Shown here: positions 1 to 7,999 of the stretch, in pieces
Numbering within the stretch: the stretch's first letter is position 1
Layout: each line of letters starts with the position of its first letter
Assembly (NCBI RefSeq): GCF_001708305.1
Contig: NZ_CP016953.1
Span: 1,011,501 to 1,075,500 of the forward strand
Reading direction: 5' to 3'
Source of the DNA: Streptococcus himalayensis
GTDB taxonomy: Bacteria > Bacillota > Bacilli > Lactobacillales > Streptococcaceae
Length of the DNA stretch: 64,000 nucleotides
Notes under the pieces: generated by a model
Told to the model about the DNA's origin: nothing
Database searches by the model: none
What the model saw: only the letters and a program-made list of their open reading frames with translations
Position numbers and translations under genes: made by a program

Positions 1-1442
1 CTCCCGAAACCTATTGGAATTCAAAAACAACCATGGGAACGCTATTTCCTGTCAATGAGGAATTTTTGAAGTCCAAAGGAAAAGACTACGGCAGTCCCAA
101 GCCAGATAGTATCCTTTATAATGGTCCCTATCTCTTGAAATCATGGGTTTCTAAGTCCTCTATCGAATATGTGAAAAATCCACAGTACTATGATAAGGAT
201 AATGTGCATATCGAGCATATCAAGTTATCTTATTTTGACGGTTCAGACCAAGAGTCCTTGATTCGAAACTTTAAGGACGGGGCCTATACAACGGCTACCT
301 TGTTCCCTAACAGTTCTAGCTATCCAGCGGTTGAAAAAGAGTTTGCAGAGAATATCATTGTTGGCTCACAAGATGCGACATCTTATTACATGAATTTTAA
401 TTTCGATCGTCAATCTTACAAACATACTTCTAAAACAAATGATGCACAAAAGAATGCGACGAAAGAAGCAGTGCTCAATAAAAACTTCCGTCTAGCCATT
501 AATTTTGCTTTTGACCGAACGAAATACAGTGCCCAGCTAAATGGTGAAAAGTTAGCCAGCAAGACGTTACGAAATACCTTGGTACCACCAAGTTTTGTGC
601 AAATTGGGGACAAGACCTACGGAGAAGTTCTTGGTGAGAAATTGGTCAACTACGGTAGTCAATGGAGCAATATCAATCTTGCAGATGCTCAGGATGCCTA
701 CTATAATCCAGAAAAAGCCAAAGAAAACTTTGCCCAAGCCAAGTCTGAATTGGAAGCTAAAGGAGTTCAATTCCCGATTCATTTGGATGTCATCGTTTCA
801 CAAACAAGCAAAACCTTTGTGGATCAGATGAGTTCCTTGAAGCAATCTATTGAAGCGACGTTAGGAACCGAAAATGTTGTCATTGACCTTCAAAAATTAT
901 CAGAGGACGACTATAATAATGCAGGGTATTTTGCAACCACGGCTGCTCAAAAAGATTACGATCTTGGCGGAGGCGGTTGGTCTCCAGACTTCCAAGATCC
1001 ATCGACTTATCTTGATACCATTCGAGTGGATAATGGAGGCTCTATTGCCAATTTTGGTTTTGATCCTGATCAAGCCAATGATAAGATTCAAACAGTTGCT
1101 CTAGATACCTATACGAACATGGTCAAGGAAGCCAATAAAGAGCAAGATGTTAAAATGCGTTATGAGAAATATGCAGAAGCTGAAGCTTGGTTGCTAGATA
1201 ACGGCGTGATTATGCCTTATGCCTCTCTGGGTGGTCGCCCATCTGTCTCACGGATTGTTCCATTTTCTTCTGCAAATGCAGATGTCGGAACCAAAGGTGT
1301 CGGGACTTACTACAAGTATCGAAAGGTTCAAAAAGATATTGTAGTCGCCAAAGATTGGGAGACTGCTCGTGAAAAATGGCGAAAAGAAAAGGCCGAATCC
1401 AATAAAAAGGCACAAGAGGATTTAGTGAAACATATTCGCTAA
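1..1442 (+). CDS. Oligopeptide ABC transporter substrate-binding lipoprotein, 5' part missing (Ami/Ali/Hpp family)
   Basis: This is the C-terminal part of an extracellular peptide-binding protein (SBP family 5) that would feed oligopeptides to the AmiCDEF permease downstream. The reading frame is open from base 3 (PETYWNSKTT...), so the start, signal peptide and lipobox lie upstream of the window. It aligns without gaps to the next gene from the YWNSKTTMG stretch to the C-terminus, including the motifs NEEFLKSKGK, NYYDKDN-like and SPDFQDPSTYLD. About 470 residues are visible of an expected 650. The next lipoprotein gene starts 36 bp downstream with no terminator or promoter between them, so the two are probably cotranscribed. 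Peptide specificity cannot be read from the sequence. Confidence 0.93.
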   Translation, partial: PETYWNSKTTMGTLFPVNEEFLKSKGKDYGSPKPDSILYNGPYLLKSWVSKSSIEYVKNPQYYDKDNVHIEHIKLSYFDGSDQESLIRNFKDGAYTTATLFPNSSSYPAVEKEFAENIIVGSQDATSYYMNFNFDRQSYKHTSKTNDAQKNATKEAVLNKNFRLAINFAFDRTKYSAQLNGEKLASKTLRNTLVPPSFVQIGDKTYGEVLGEKLVNYGSQWSNINLADAQDAYYNPEKAKENFAQAKSELEAKGVQFPIHLDVIVSQTSKTFVDQMSSLKQSIEATLGTENVVIDLQKLSEDDYNNAGYFATTAAQKDYDLGGGGWSPDFQDPSTYLDTIRVDNGGSIANFGFDPDQANDKIQTVALDTYTNMVKEANKEQDVKMRYEKYAEAEAWLLDNGVIMPYASLGGRPSVSRIVPFSSANADVGTKGVGTYYKYRKVQKDIVVAKDWETAREKWRKEKAESNKKAQEDLVKHIR

Positions 1443-1478
1443 TGATAAAAGCAATTCTATCAAAAAGGAGAAAAAACT

Positions 1479-3443
1479 ATGAAAACAAAAAAATGGCTCG
1501 TAACAGCTGGTGTTCTCGTGAGTGCAGGAGTACTCTTAACTGCTTGTAGTGGCGGAAGCTCAACGGGTGATTCAGGCAATACCTATTCCTACGTTTACAC
1601 TTTGGATCCAGATACGCTAGATTATACCTTTGCTAACCGTGCCTCAACTTCTGAGGTGACCAGTAACTTGGTGGATGGCCTTCTTGAAAATGACCAATAT
1701 GGAAATTTGGTTCCGTCTTTAGCAGAAGATTGGACAGTTTCAAAAGATGGGTTGACCTATACTTACAAACTCCGTAAAGATGCCAAATGGTACACATCTG
1801 AAGGTGAAGAATACGCAGATGTCAAAGCTCAAGACTTTGTTACAGGTTTGAAACACGCAGTTGATTCTAAATCAGAAGCCCTCTACATCGTTGAAGACTC
1901 TATCAAAGGTTTGAAAGAGTACGCTAAAGGGGAAAATAAGGATTTCAGCAGTGTCGGCATTAAAGCTGTTGATGACTATACGGTCGAATATACGTTGAAT
2001 GCTCCTGAATCTTACTGGAATTCAAAAACAACCATGGGAATTCTCTTCCCAATCAACGAAGAATTCTTGAAATCAAAAGGTAAAGAGTTTGGTTCTGCAA
2101 AGACAGATAGCATTCTTTCAAACGGACCTTACCTGTTGAAGTCTTGGGTTACTAAATCTTCCATGGAATATGCGAAAAATCCAAACTATTATGATAAAGA
2201 CAATGTTCATATCGACAATGTGAAGTTGGCTTACTTTGACGGATCAGATTTGGAATCTCTGGCACGTAACTTTAAAGATGGTGCCTACACAGGTGCAGTT
2301 CTCTATCCAAATACCACGAGCTACCCAGCGATTGAAAAAGAGTTCAAGGATTATATCTATGTCTCTCAACAAGATGCGACGAGCTATTATTTCAATTACA
2401 ACTTAGATCGGAAATCTTACAAGCATACTTCTAAGAAAGATGATGCCCAAAAAGCAGCAACCAATGAAGCAATTTTAAACAAAAACTTCCGTCAAGCCAT
2501 TAAATTTGCTCTGGATAAGACAGGGATGGCTGCACAGATGAATGGTGAAAAATTAGCTACTGCAACATTGCGGAATACTCTGGTACCACCAACCTTCGTA
2601 CAAATCGGAGACAAGAATTACGGTGATGTGGTCGGTGAAAAGCTAGTCAACTACGGCAAAGAGTGGGCAGACATCAACTTGGCAGATGCGACCAATGCCT
2701 ACTACAATCCGACAAAAGCAAAAGAAAAAATGGCGCAAGCCAAGACTGAATTGGAAGCCAAAGGAGTTCAGTTCCCAATTCATTTGGATGTACTCGTAGA
2801 AGAAACAGATAAGAACGATGTTGCTAGAAAGAGCTCCATCAAACAATCGATTGAAGCAGCATTAGGTGCAGAGAATGTCGTGATTGATCTTCAAAATGCT
2901 TCTGAGGATGAGGTGAATAACGCTAGTTACTTTGCAACAAGGGCTGCTCAAAAAGACTATGACTTTGATGTATCAGGTTGGGGGCCAGACTTCCAAGACC
3001 CATCAACCTACCTAGATATTTTGAACATAGAAAATGGTGGAATGCTTCAAAATATTGGTTTGGAACCAGGTCAAGACAATGCGAAAATTCAAGCCGTTGG
3101 CTTAGATAAATACACAGATATGCTCAAGGAAGCCAATAAAGAGCAAGATGTTAAAGTGCGTTATGAAAAATACGCAGAAGCAGAAGCTTGGTTGCAAGAT
3201 AGCGCCCTTATCATTCCAACTGTTTCAAAAGGTGGACGTCCACAATTATCTAAGGTTGTCCCATTCTCCTCACCGACATCTGATGTCGGAACAAAAGGGG
3301 ATGCAACCATCTTCAAATACAAACAAGTCCAAAAAGACATTGTGACAGTAAAAGATTACGAAACCGCTCGTGAAAAATGGGTGAAAGAAAAAGCAGAATC
3401 CAATGCGAAATACCAAGAAGATTTAGCAAAACACGTAAAATAA
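1479..3443 (+). CDS. Oligopeptide-binding lipoprotein, second of four tandem paralogues
   Basis: A 654-residue substrate-binding lipoprotein of the AmiA/AliA/AliB (HppA/G/H) family. A basic N-terminus and hydrophobic stretch lead to lipobox LTAC, with Cys23 as the lipidation site, followed by a Gly/Ser-rich linker. The SBP family 5 body carries GLLENDQYGN, LAEDWTVSKDGLTYTYKLRK and GPDFQDPSTYLD. The start is set by an AAGGAG ribosome site about 10 bp upstream. It follows the partial gene by 36 bp and ends in a strong hairpin terminator. Its C-terminal KEKAESNAKYQEDLAKHVK is almost identical to those of the paralogues, a sign of recent duplication or gene conversion. Ligand preference is unknown. 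Confidence 0.95.
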   Translation: MKTKKWLVTAGVLVSAGVLLTACSGGSSTGDSGNTYSYVYTLDPDTLDYTFANRASTSEVTSNLVDGLLENDQYGNLVPSLAEDWTVSKDGLTYTYKLRKDAKWYTSEGEEYADVKAQDFVTGLKHAVDSKSEALYIVEDSIKGLKEYAKGENKDFSSVGIKAVDDYTVEYTLNAPESYWNSKTTMGILFPINEEFLKSKGKEFGSAKTDSILSNGPYLLKSWVTKSSMEYAKNPNYYDKDNVHIDNVKLAYFDGSDLESLARNFKDGAYTGAVLYPNTTSYPAIEKEFKDYIYVSQQDATSYYFNYNLDRKSYKHTSKKDDAQKAATNEAILNKNFRQAIKFALDKTGMAAQMNGEKLATATLRNTLVPPTFVQIGDKNYGDVVGEKLVNYGKEWADINLADATNAYYNPTKAKEKMAQAKTELEAKGVQFPIHLDVLVEETDKNDVARKSSIKQSIEAALGAENVVIDLQNASEDEVNNASYFATRAAQKDYDFDVSGWGPDFQDPSTYLDILNIENGGMLQNIGLEPGQDNAKIQAVGLDKYTDMLKEANKEQDVKVRYEKYAEAEAWLQDSALIIPTVSKGGRPQLSKVVPFSSPTSDVGTKGDATIFKYKQVQKDIVTVKDYETAREKWVKEKAESNAKYQEDLAKHVK

Positions 3444-3450
3444 TAGAAAA

Positions 3451-3486
3451 AGATTAGAAGTCTACCAAACTTCTAATCTTTTTTTG
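3451..3486 (+). terminator. Rho-independent terminator after the second lipoprotein gene
   Basis: A perfect 11-bp stem (AGATTAGAAGT / ACTTCTAATCT) with a 7-nt loop is followed by a run of T. A closely related hairpin follows the next paralogue, so the terminator seems to have been copied with the gene. Confidence 0.92.
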
Positions 3487-3519
3487 CACAAAATAAAGAA
3501 AACTGTTCAATTATTGAAT

Positions 3520-3564
3520 AATCTTCAGAAAATTCATTGTATTCTGTTTCTTTTATGATATAAT
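3520..3564 (+). promoter_or_regulatory. CodY box plus promoter for the third lipoprotein gene
   Basis: AATCTTCAGAAAATT at 3520-3534 matches the CodY consensus AATTTTCWGAAAATT at 14 of 15 positions. It ends 2 bp before a weak -35 (TTGTAT, 3537-3542). After 16 bp comes an extended -10, TGATATAAT, with TATAAT at 3559-3564. A CodY repressor bound here would block RNA polymerase, so repression when branched-chain amino acids and GTP are plentiful is inferred. The same arrangement recurs before the next two paralogues. Confidence 0.82.
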
Positions 3565-3599
3565 TCGCTTACATCTAAAAATAACAGTGGAGGTTTTCT

Positions 3600-5585
3600 A
3601 TGAAAAAATCAAAAGTACTAGCATTAGCAGGTATCACCTTGCTTAGTGCAGGATTTTTAGCAGCATGCTCAGGTTCGAATTCCAATTCAGCAGGAGCAGG
3701 CAAGACTTATTCTTATGTGTATCAAACAGATCCTGAGAATCTGGACTATTTGACATCTAGTAAGGCAGCTATCCATGATATTACAACGAATGTCATTGAT
3801 GGTTTGCTCGAAAATGACCGTTATGGGAACTTTGTTCCATCTATGGCAGAGGATTGGACTGTCTCAAAAGATGGATTGACCTATACCTATAAACTTCGGA
3901 AAGGGGTTAACTGGTACACTTCTGAAGGTGAAGAATATGCAGAAGTAAAGGCACAGGATTTTGTCACTGGTCTAAAATATGCAGCAGATAAGGAATCTCA
4001 AGCACTTTACTTGATTCAAGATTCTATCAAGGGCTTGGACGACTATATCAAGGGAAAAAATAAAGACTTTGCTTCCGTTGGGATTAAAGCGATTGATGAC
4101 TATACAGTCGAATACACTCTCAATCAACCAGAGAGTTACTGGAATTCTAAAACGACGATGGGAATTTTGTACCCTGTAAATGAGGAATTCCTCAAGTCTC
4201 AAGGGGATAAGTTTGCCAGTGCGACAGATCCAACAACCTTGCTTTACAACGGACCGTTCATTCTTAAATCAATTACAGCAAAATCTGCGATTGAATTTGC
4301 CAAGAATGAAAATTACTGGGACAAGGACAATGTTCATATCGATAATGTGAAGTTGTCTTACTATGATGGTTCAGACCAAGATTCATTAGCGAAAAACTTT
4401 GCTGACGGCGTGTATAGTATCGCTCGAGTCTTTCCAAATAGTGCCAGCTATGATGCTGTGAAAAAACAGTTTAGCGAAAATATTACCTATGCTCCTCAAG
4501 GTTCAGCTAGTTATATCGTTGGGATGAATATTGATCGTCAGTCCTATGACCATACCTCAAAAACGACAGATGCTCAAAAGACTTCTACGAAAAAAGCACT
4601 CTTGAATAAAGATTTCCGTCAAGCGTTAGCCTTTGCCTTTGACCGCGAAAGCTACTCTGCTCAAATTAACGGAAAAGATGGTGCAAGCAAGGTTTTGAGA
4701 AATATGTTTGTTCCTCCAACCTTTGTAGCAGCTGGAGACAAGAGTTTTGGAGACATAGTAGAGGCTGACCTTCAAAGCAAGGGGGATGAATGGAAAGATG
4801 TTGATTTATCAGATGGACAAAACGGTCTTTACAATCCAGAAAAAGCCAAGGCAGAATTTGCCAAAGCTAAAGAAGCTCTGCAAGCTGAAGGAGTAGAATT
4901 CCCAATTCGCTTGGATGCGCCAACGATTAAAACCGATAAAGCGCGTGTTGCTCGTTTGCAATCGCTTAAACAATCCATCGAAGAATCTTTGGGAACTGAC
5001 AATGTCGTGATTGATATTCAACAGTTGTCAGAAGAAGATGTCTTGAATATGACCTACTATGCACCAACAGCAGCTCAAGCGGGTTGGGACATTTCAGACA
5101 TCGTCGGCTGGATTCCAGACTTCCAAGATCCATCTACCTACCTCAACATTATCAAACCATCTTCTGGGGACAATACGAAATTATTCCTTGGATTTGATGC
5201 AGGCAAGGACAATGCGGCAGCTAAAACAGTTGGCTTGACAGAGTTTGAAGAATTGGTAAATGCAGCAGATAATGAGAAATTAGATCTCAATAAACGCTAT
5301 GAAAAATATGCGGCTGCTCAGGCTTGGCTAACAGATAGTGCCTTGATCATCCCATCAATGTCAAATGGTGCAACAGCTATGCTAAGAAAGACGGTTCCAT
5401 TCTCAACAGCCTTTGCATGGAGTGGAAATAAAGGAGCCGATCCAAACGTTGTCTACAAGTATGTTGAATTACAAGACGAGCCGGCAACGACAGCTGAATA
5501 CCAAAAAGCATTGGAAAAATGGCAAAAAGAAAAAGCAGAATCCAATGCCAAATACCAAGAAGATTTGGCAAAACACGTAAAATAA
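3600..5585 (+). CDS. Oligopeptide-binding lipoprotein, third of four tandem paralogues
   Basis: A 661-residue SBP family 5 lipoprotein. The signal sequence starts MKKSKVLALAG and ends in lipobox LAAC, with Cys23 lipidated, then an Asn/Ser/Ala-rich linker. Family motifs LLENDRYGN, MAEDWTVSKDG, YWNSKTTMGILYPVNEEFL and IPDFQDPSTYL are present, and the C-terminal tail is shared with the other copies. The start has a GGAGG site 7 bp upstream. Unlike the second copy it has its own promoter and CodY box and its own terminator, so it is a monocistronic unit. It probably presents peptides to the shared AmiCD pore. The differences from its neighbours lie mostly inside the body, as expected for copies with different peptide preferences. 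Confidence 0.95.
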   Translation: MKKSKVLALAGITLLSAGFLAACSGSNSNSAGAGKTYSYVYQTDPENLDYLTSSKAAIHDITTNVIDGLLENDRYGNFVPSMAEDWTVSKDGLTYTYKLRKGVNWYTSEGEEYAEVKAQDFVTGLKYAADKESQALYLIQDSIKGLDDYIKGKNKDFASVGIKAIDDYTVEYTLNQPESYWNSKTTMGILYPVNEEFLKSQGDKFASATDPTTLLYNGPFILKSITAKSAIEFAKNENYWDKDNVHIDNVKLSYYDGSDQDSLAKNFADGVYSIARVFPNSASYDAVKKQFSENITYAPQGSASYIVGMNIDRQSYDHTSKTTDAQKTSTKKALLNKDFRQALAFAFDRESYSAQINGKDGASKVLRNMFVPPTFVAAGDKSFGDIVEADLQSKGDEWKDVDLSDGQNGLYNPEKAKAEFAKAKEALQAEGVEFPIRLDAPTIKTDKARVARLQSLKQSIEESLGTDNVVIDIQQLSEEDVLNMTYYAPTAAQAGWDISDIVGWIPDFQDPSTYLNIIKPSSGDNTKLFLGFDAGKDNAAAKTVGLTEFEELVNAADNEKLDLNKRYEKYAAAQAWLTDSALIIPSMSNGATAMLRKTVPFSTAFAWSGNKGADPNVVYKYVELQDEPATTAEYQKALEKWQKEKAESNAKYQEDLAKHVK

Positions 5586-5591
5586 ATAGCT

Positions 5592-5626
5592 AAATATTAG
5601 AAGTCGCATAGACTTCTAATATTTTT
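5592..5626 (+). terminator. Rho-independent terminator after the third lipoprotein gene
   Basis: AAATATTAGAAGTC (5592-5605) pairs perfectly with GACTTCTAATATTT (5611-5624) around a 5-nt loop and runs into T residues. The core TTAGAAGTC/GACTTCTAA is shared with the terminator at 3451. Confidence 0.92.
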
Positions 5627-5660
5627 GTACGCACAAACGAAAAATGTCTATTTTCACAAA

Positions 5661-5705
5661 AATCTTCAGAAAATTCATTGAATTGTCTTTCTTTTATGAT
5701 ATAAT
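5661..5705 (+). promoter_or_regulatory. CodY box plus promoter for the fourth lipoprotein gene
   Basis: AATCTTCAGAAAATT at 5661-5675 has one mismatch to the CodY consensus. It abuts a -35 (TTGAAT, 5678-5683), then a 16-bp spacer and an extended -10 with TATAAT at 5700-5705. The block from the terminator to the start codon is a near copy of that before the third gene. Confidence 0.82.
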
Positions 5706-5740
5706 TCGCTTACATGTAAAAATAACAATGGAGGTTTACG

Positions 5741-7720
5741 ATGAAAAAATCGAAAGTTTTAGCATTGGCAGGAGTTGCTCTGCTTAGTGCTGGCTTACTA
5801 GCAGCTTGTTCGGGTGGGTCAGACTCGTCAAAAGAAGGAAGTACCTATTCTTATGTATATGCAACGGATCCTGAAACACTGGATTATCTTGCTTCAGGAA
5901 AGGCAAGTACCCATGACTTGGTGGCTAGTGCGATTGATGGTTTATTAGAAAACGACAAATATGGAAATCTAATCCCTTCTTTGGCGGAAGATTGGACGGT
6001 CTCAAAAGATGGATTGACCTACACGTATACCCTGCGCAAGGGAGTTAACTGGTATACTTCAGATGGTGAAGAATATGCAGAAGTGAAGGCTCAAGACTTT
6101 GTGGCAGGTTTGAAACATGCTGCAGATGGGAAATCAGAAGCCCTTATCCTAGTCCAAAATTCCGTTAAGGGACTTGATGACTATGTAACAGGTAAGACAA
6201 AAGATTTCTCAGAAGTGGGCGTCAAGGCTTTAGATGACTATACTGTTCAATATACCTTGAATAATCCAGAACCATACTGGAATGCCAAAACAACATCTGC
6301 GACTTTGTTTCCAGTGAATGAAGAGTTCCTGAAAGCCAAGGGAGATAAGTTCGGTCAAGCGACAGATCCTAGCTCCATCCTTTACAATGGCCCATATATC
6401 ATCAAGTCCTTGGTTTCAAAATCAACGATTGAATATGCGAAGAACGAAAATTATTGGGATAAGGACAATGTGCATTTTGATAATGTTAAGATGACTTACT
6501 TTGATGGTCAAGATGTAGATACCTTGGGTCGTGGCTTCTCTGATGGAAACTTTATTGTTGCCCGCCTATTCCCAAATAGTTCAAACTACTCAACGGTTGC
6601 TGAGAAATTCAAAGAAAATATCTACTATACACAACCACAAGCAACTACCTTTGGAATAGGGATTAACATTGACCGTCAAAATTACAACCATTCATCTAAG
6701 ACAACAGATGAGCAAAAATCATCCACGAAAAAAGCTATTTTAAATAAAGACTTCCGTCAAGCTTTGAGCTTTGCCTTGGATAGAAAAGCTTTTGTGGCAC
6801 AGGTAAATGGGGAAGAGGCTGCAGAACTTTCTGTACGAAATCTTTTCGTCCCATCGAACTTTGTCCAAGTTGGAGATAAGAGTTTTGGGGACCTTGTTGA
6901 GGAGAAAATTGCGAGCTATGGAGATGAGTGGAAGGATGTCAAGTTAGCAGACTCCAAAGATAGCATCTACAATCCTGAGAAAGCCAAAGCAGAATTTGCT
7001 AAAGCTAAAGAAGCCTTGCAAGCAGAAGGGGTACAATTCCCAATCCATTTGGATGTTCCTGTTGCAGAAACAGACAAGACAGGAATCCTTCAAATTCAAT
7101 CCTTGAAACAATCTATTGAAAAGAATTTGGGATCAGAAAATGTCGTGATTGATATCCAACAAATGTCTCAAGATGAGTTACTTAATATCACTTATTATGC
7201 AGCTACTGCAGCAGCGCAAGACTGGGATATTTCAACATCGGTTGGTTGGACTCCAGACTATCCGGACCCATCTACCTACCTAGATATTTTGAAAACAACA
7301 GAGCAAGAATATTCCAAGACTTATTTAGGTTATGAAGGGGCAGATAATGCAGCAGCTAAGCAAGTGGGCCTCCAAGAATATGATAAATTGGCCAATGAAG
7401 CTGGGGCAGAGGTTCTTGATACTATGAGTCGTTATGAAAAATATGCAGCAGCCCAAGCTTGGTTGACAGATAGTTCATTGATTATCCCAATCCAAGGTGC
7501 ACCTGGTGGAGCGCCACAATTGTCTCGATTGAAACCATTCTCTGGTGCTTATGCAGAGACAGGAAGCAAAGCTCACTCAACAGATTACTACAAGTACAGA
7601 CAGCCAAACGGTGGAGTTGTAACCAAGAAAGAATATGATGAAGCTCGTGAAAAATGGTTGAAAGAAAAAGCAGAATCAAATGCTAAATACCAAGAAGATT
7701 TAGCAAAACACGTGAAATAA
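5741..7720 (+). CDS. Oligopeptide-binding lipoprotein, fourth in the array
   Basis: A 659-residue SBP family 5 lipoprotein with signal peptide MKKSKVLALAGVALL, lipobox LAAC and lipidated Cys23. Motifs include LLENDKYGN, LAEDWTVSKDG, TPDYPDPSTYLD (Tyr replaces the Phe found in the other copies) and the shared C-terminal KEKAESNAKYQEDLAKHVK. The start follows a GGAGG site. The gene has its own CodY-box promoter and ends in a strong terminator, so it is probably transcribed alone. Its role is capture of peptides outside the cell for AmiCDEF. It could equally be called AliA-like or HppG-like; the sequence alone does not decide. Confidence 0.95.
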   Translation: MKKSKVLALAGVALLSAGLLAACSGGSDSSKEGSTYSYVYATDPETLDYLASGKASTHDLVASAIDGLLENDKYGNLIPSLAEDWTVSKDGLTYTYTLRKGVNWYTSDGEEYAEVKAQDFVAGLKHAADGKSEALILVQNSVKGLDDYVTGKTKDFSEVGVKALDDYTVQYTLNNPEPYWNAKTTSATLFPVNEEFLKAKGDKFGQATDPSSILYNGPYIIKSLVSKSTIEYAKNENYWDKDNVHFDNVKMTYFDGQDVDTLGRGFSDGNFIVARLFPNSSNYSTVAEKFKENIYYTQPQATTFGIGINIDRQNYNHSSKTTDEQKSSTKKAILNKDFRQALSFALDRKAFVAQVNGEEAAELSVRNLFVPSNFVQVGDKSFGDLVEEKIASYGDEWKDVKLADSKDSIYNPEKAKAEFAKAKEALQAEGVQFPIHLDVPVAETDKTGILQIQSLKQSIEKNLGSENVVIDIQQMSQDELLNITYYAATAAAQDWDISTSVGWTPDYPDPSTYLDILKTTEQEYSKTYLGYEGADNAAAKQVGLQEYDKLANEAGAEVLDTMSRYEKYAAAQAWLTDSSLIIPIQGAPGGAPQLSRLKPFSGAYAETGSKAHSTDYYKYRQPNGGVVTKKEYDEAREKWLKEKAESNAKYQEDLAKHVK

Positions 7721-7745
7721 GTTCATTGTGTGTTGCTATCATTGA

Positions 7746-7774
7746 GGTTGGAATGCCCTGTTCCAACCTTTTTT
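7746..7774 (+). terminator. Rho-independent terminator
   Basis: GGTTGGAA (7746-7753) pairs with TTCCAACC (7761-7768) around a 7-nt loop and is followed by six T. The following 145 bp up to the CodY box show no reading frame or other structure I can support. Confidence 0.92.
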
Positions 7775-7921
7775 GGTGTGGTTAAGACGGTGATTTTTCG
7801 ACAGGCACTTTTATCTGTGATTTTATGACTGGAAGGGATTTATAGGCGTATAAACATGCAAGTAAACCAAAAAGAATGATAGCGCTTTAGATGGAATGTA
7901 GCAAGGGATTTCAATCCAAAA

Positions 7922-7968
7922 AATATTCAGAAAATTTATTGTACTTTAAGGTTTTTTTATGGTATAAT
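7922..7968 (+). promoter_or_regulatory. CodY box plus promoter for amiA and possibly the ami operon
   Basis: AATATTCAGAAAATT at 7922-7936 has one mismatch to the CodY consensus. A -35 (TTGTAC, 7939-7944) follows by 2 bp, then an 18-bp spacer and an extended -10 TGGTATAAT with TATAAT at 7963-7968. An ATG at 7967 overlaps this -10 and so cannot be the translation start of the next gene. Confidence 0.82.
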
Positions 7969-7999
7969 GATAGAAATTAACAGTAAATGGAGAATTGCT

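Noticed and set aside
7967..7999. Earlier ATG for the AmiA-like protein (adds 11 residues)
   Set aside because: It overlaps the -10 box TATAAT and lacks a ribosome site; the ATG at 8000 gives a standard lipoprotein signal peptide.
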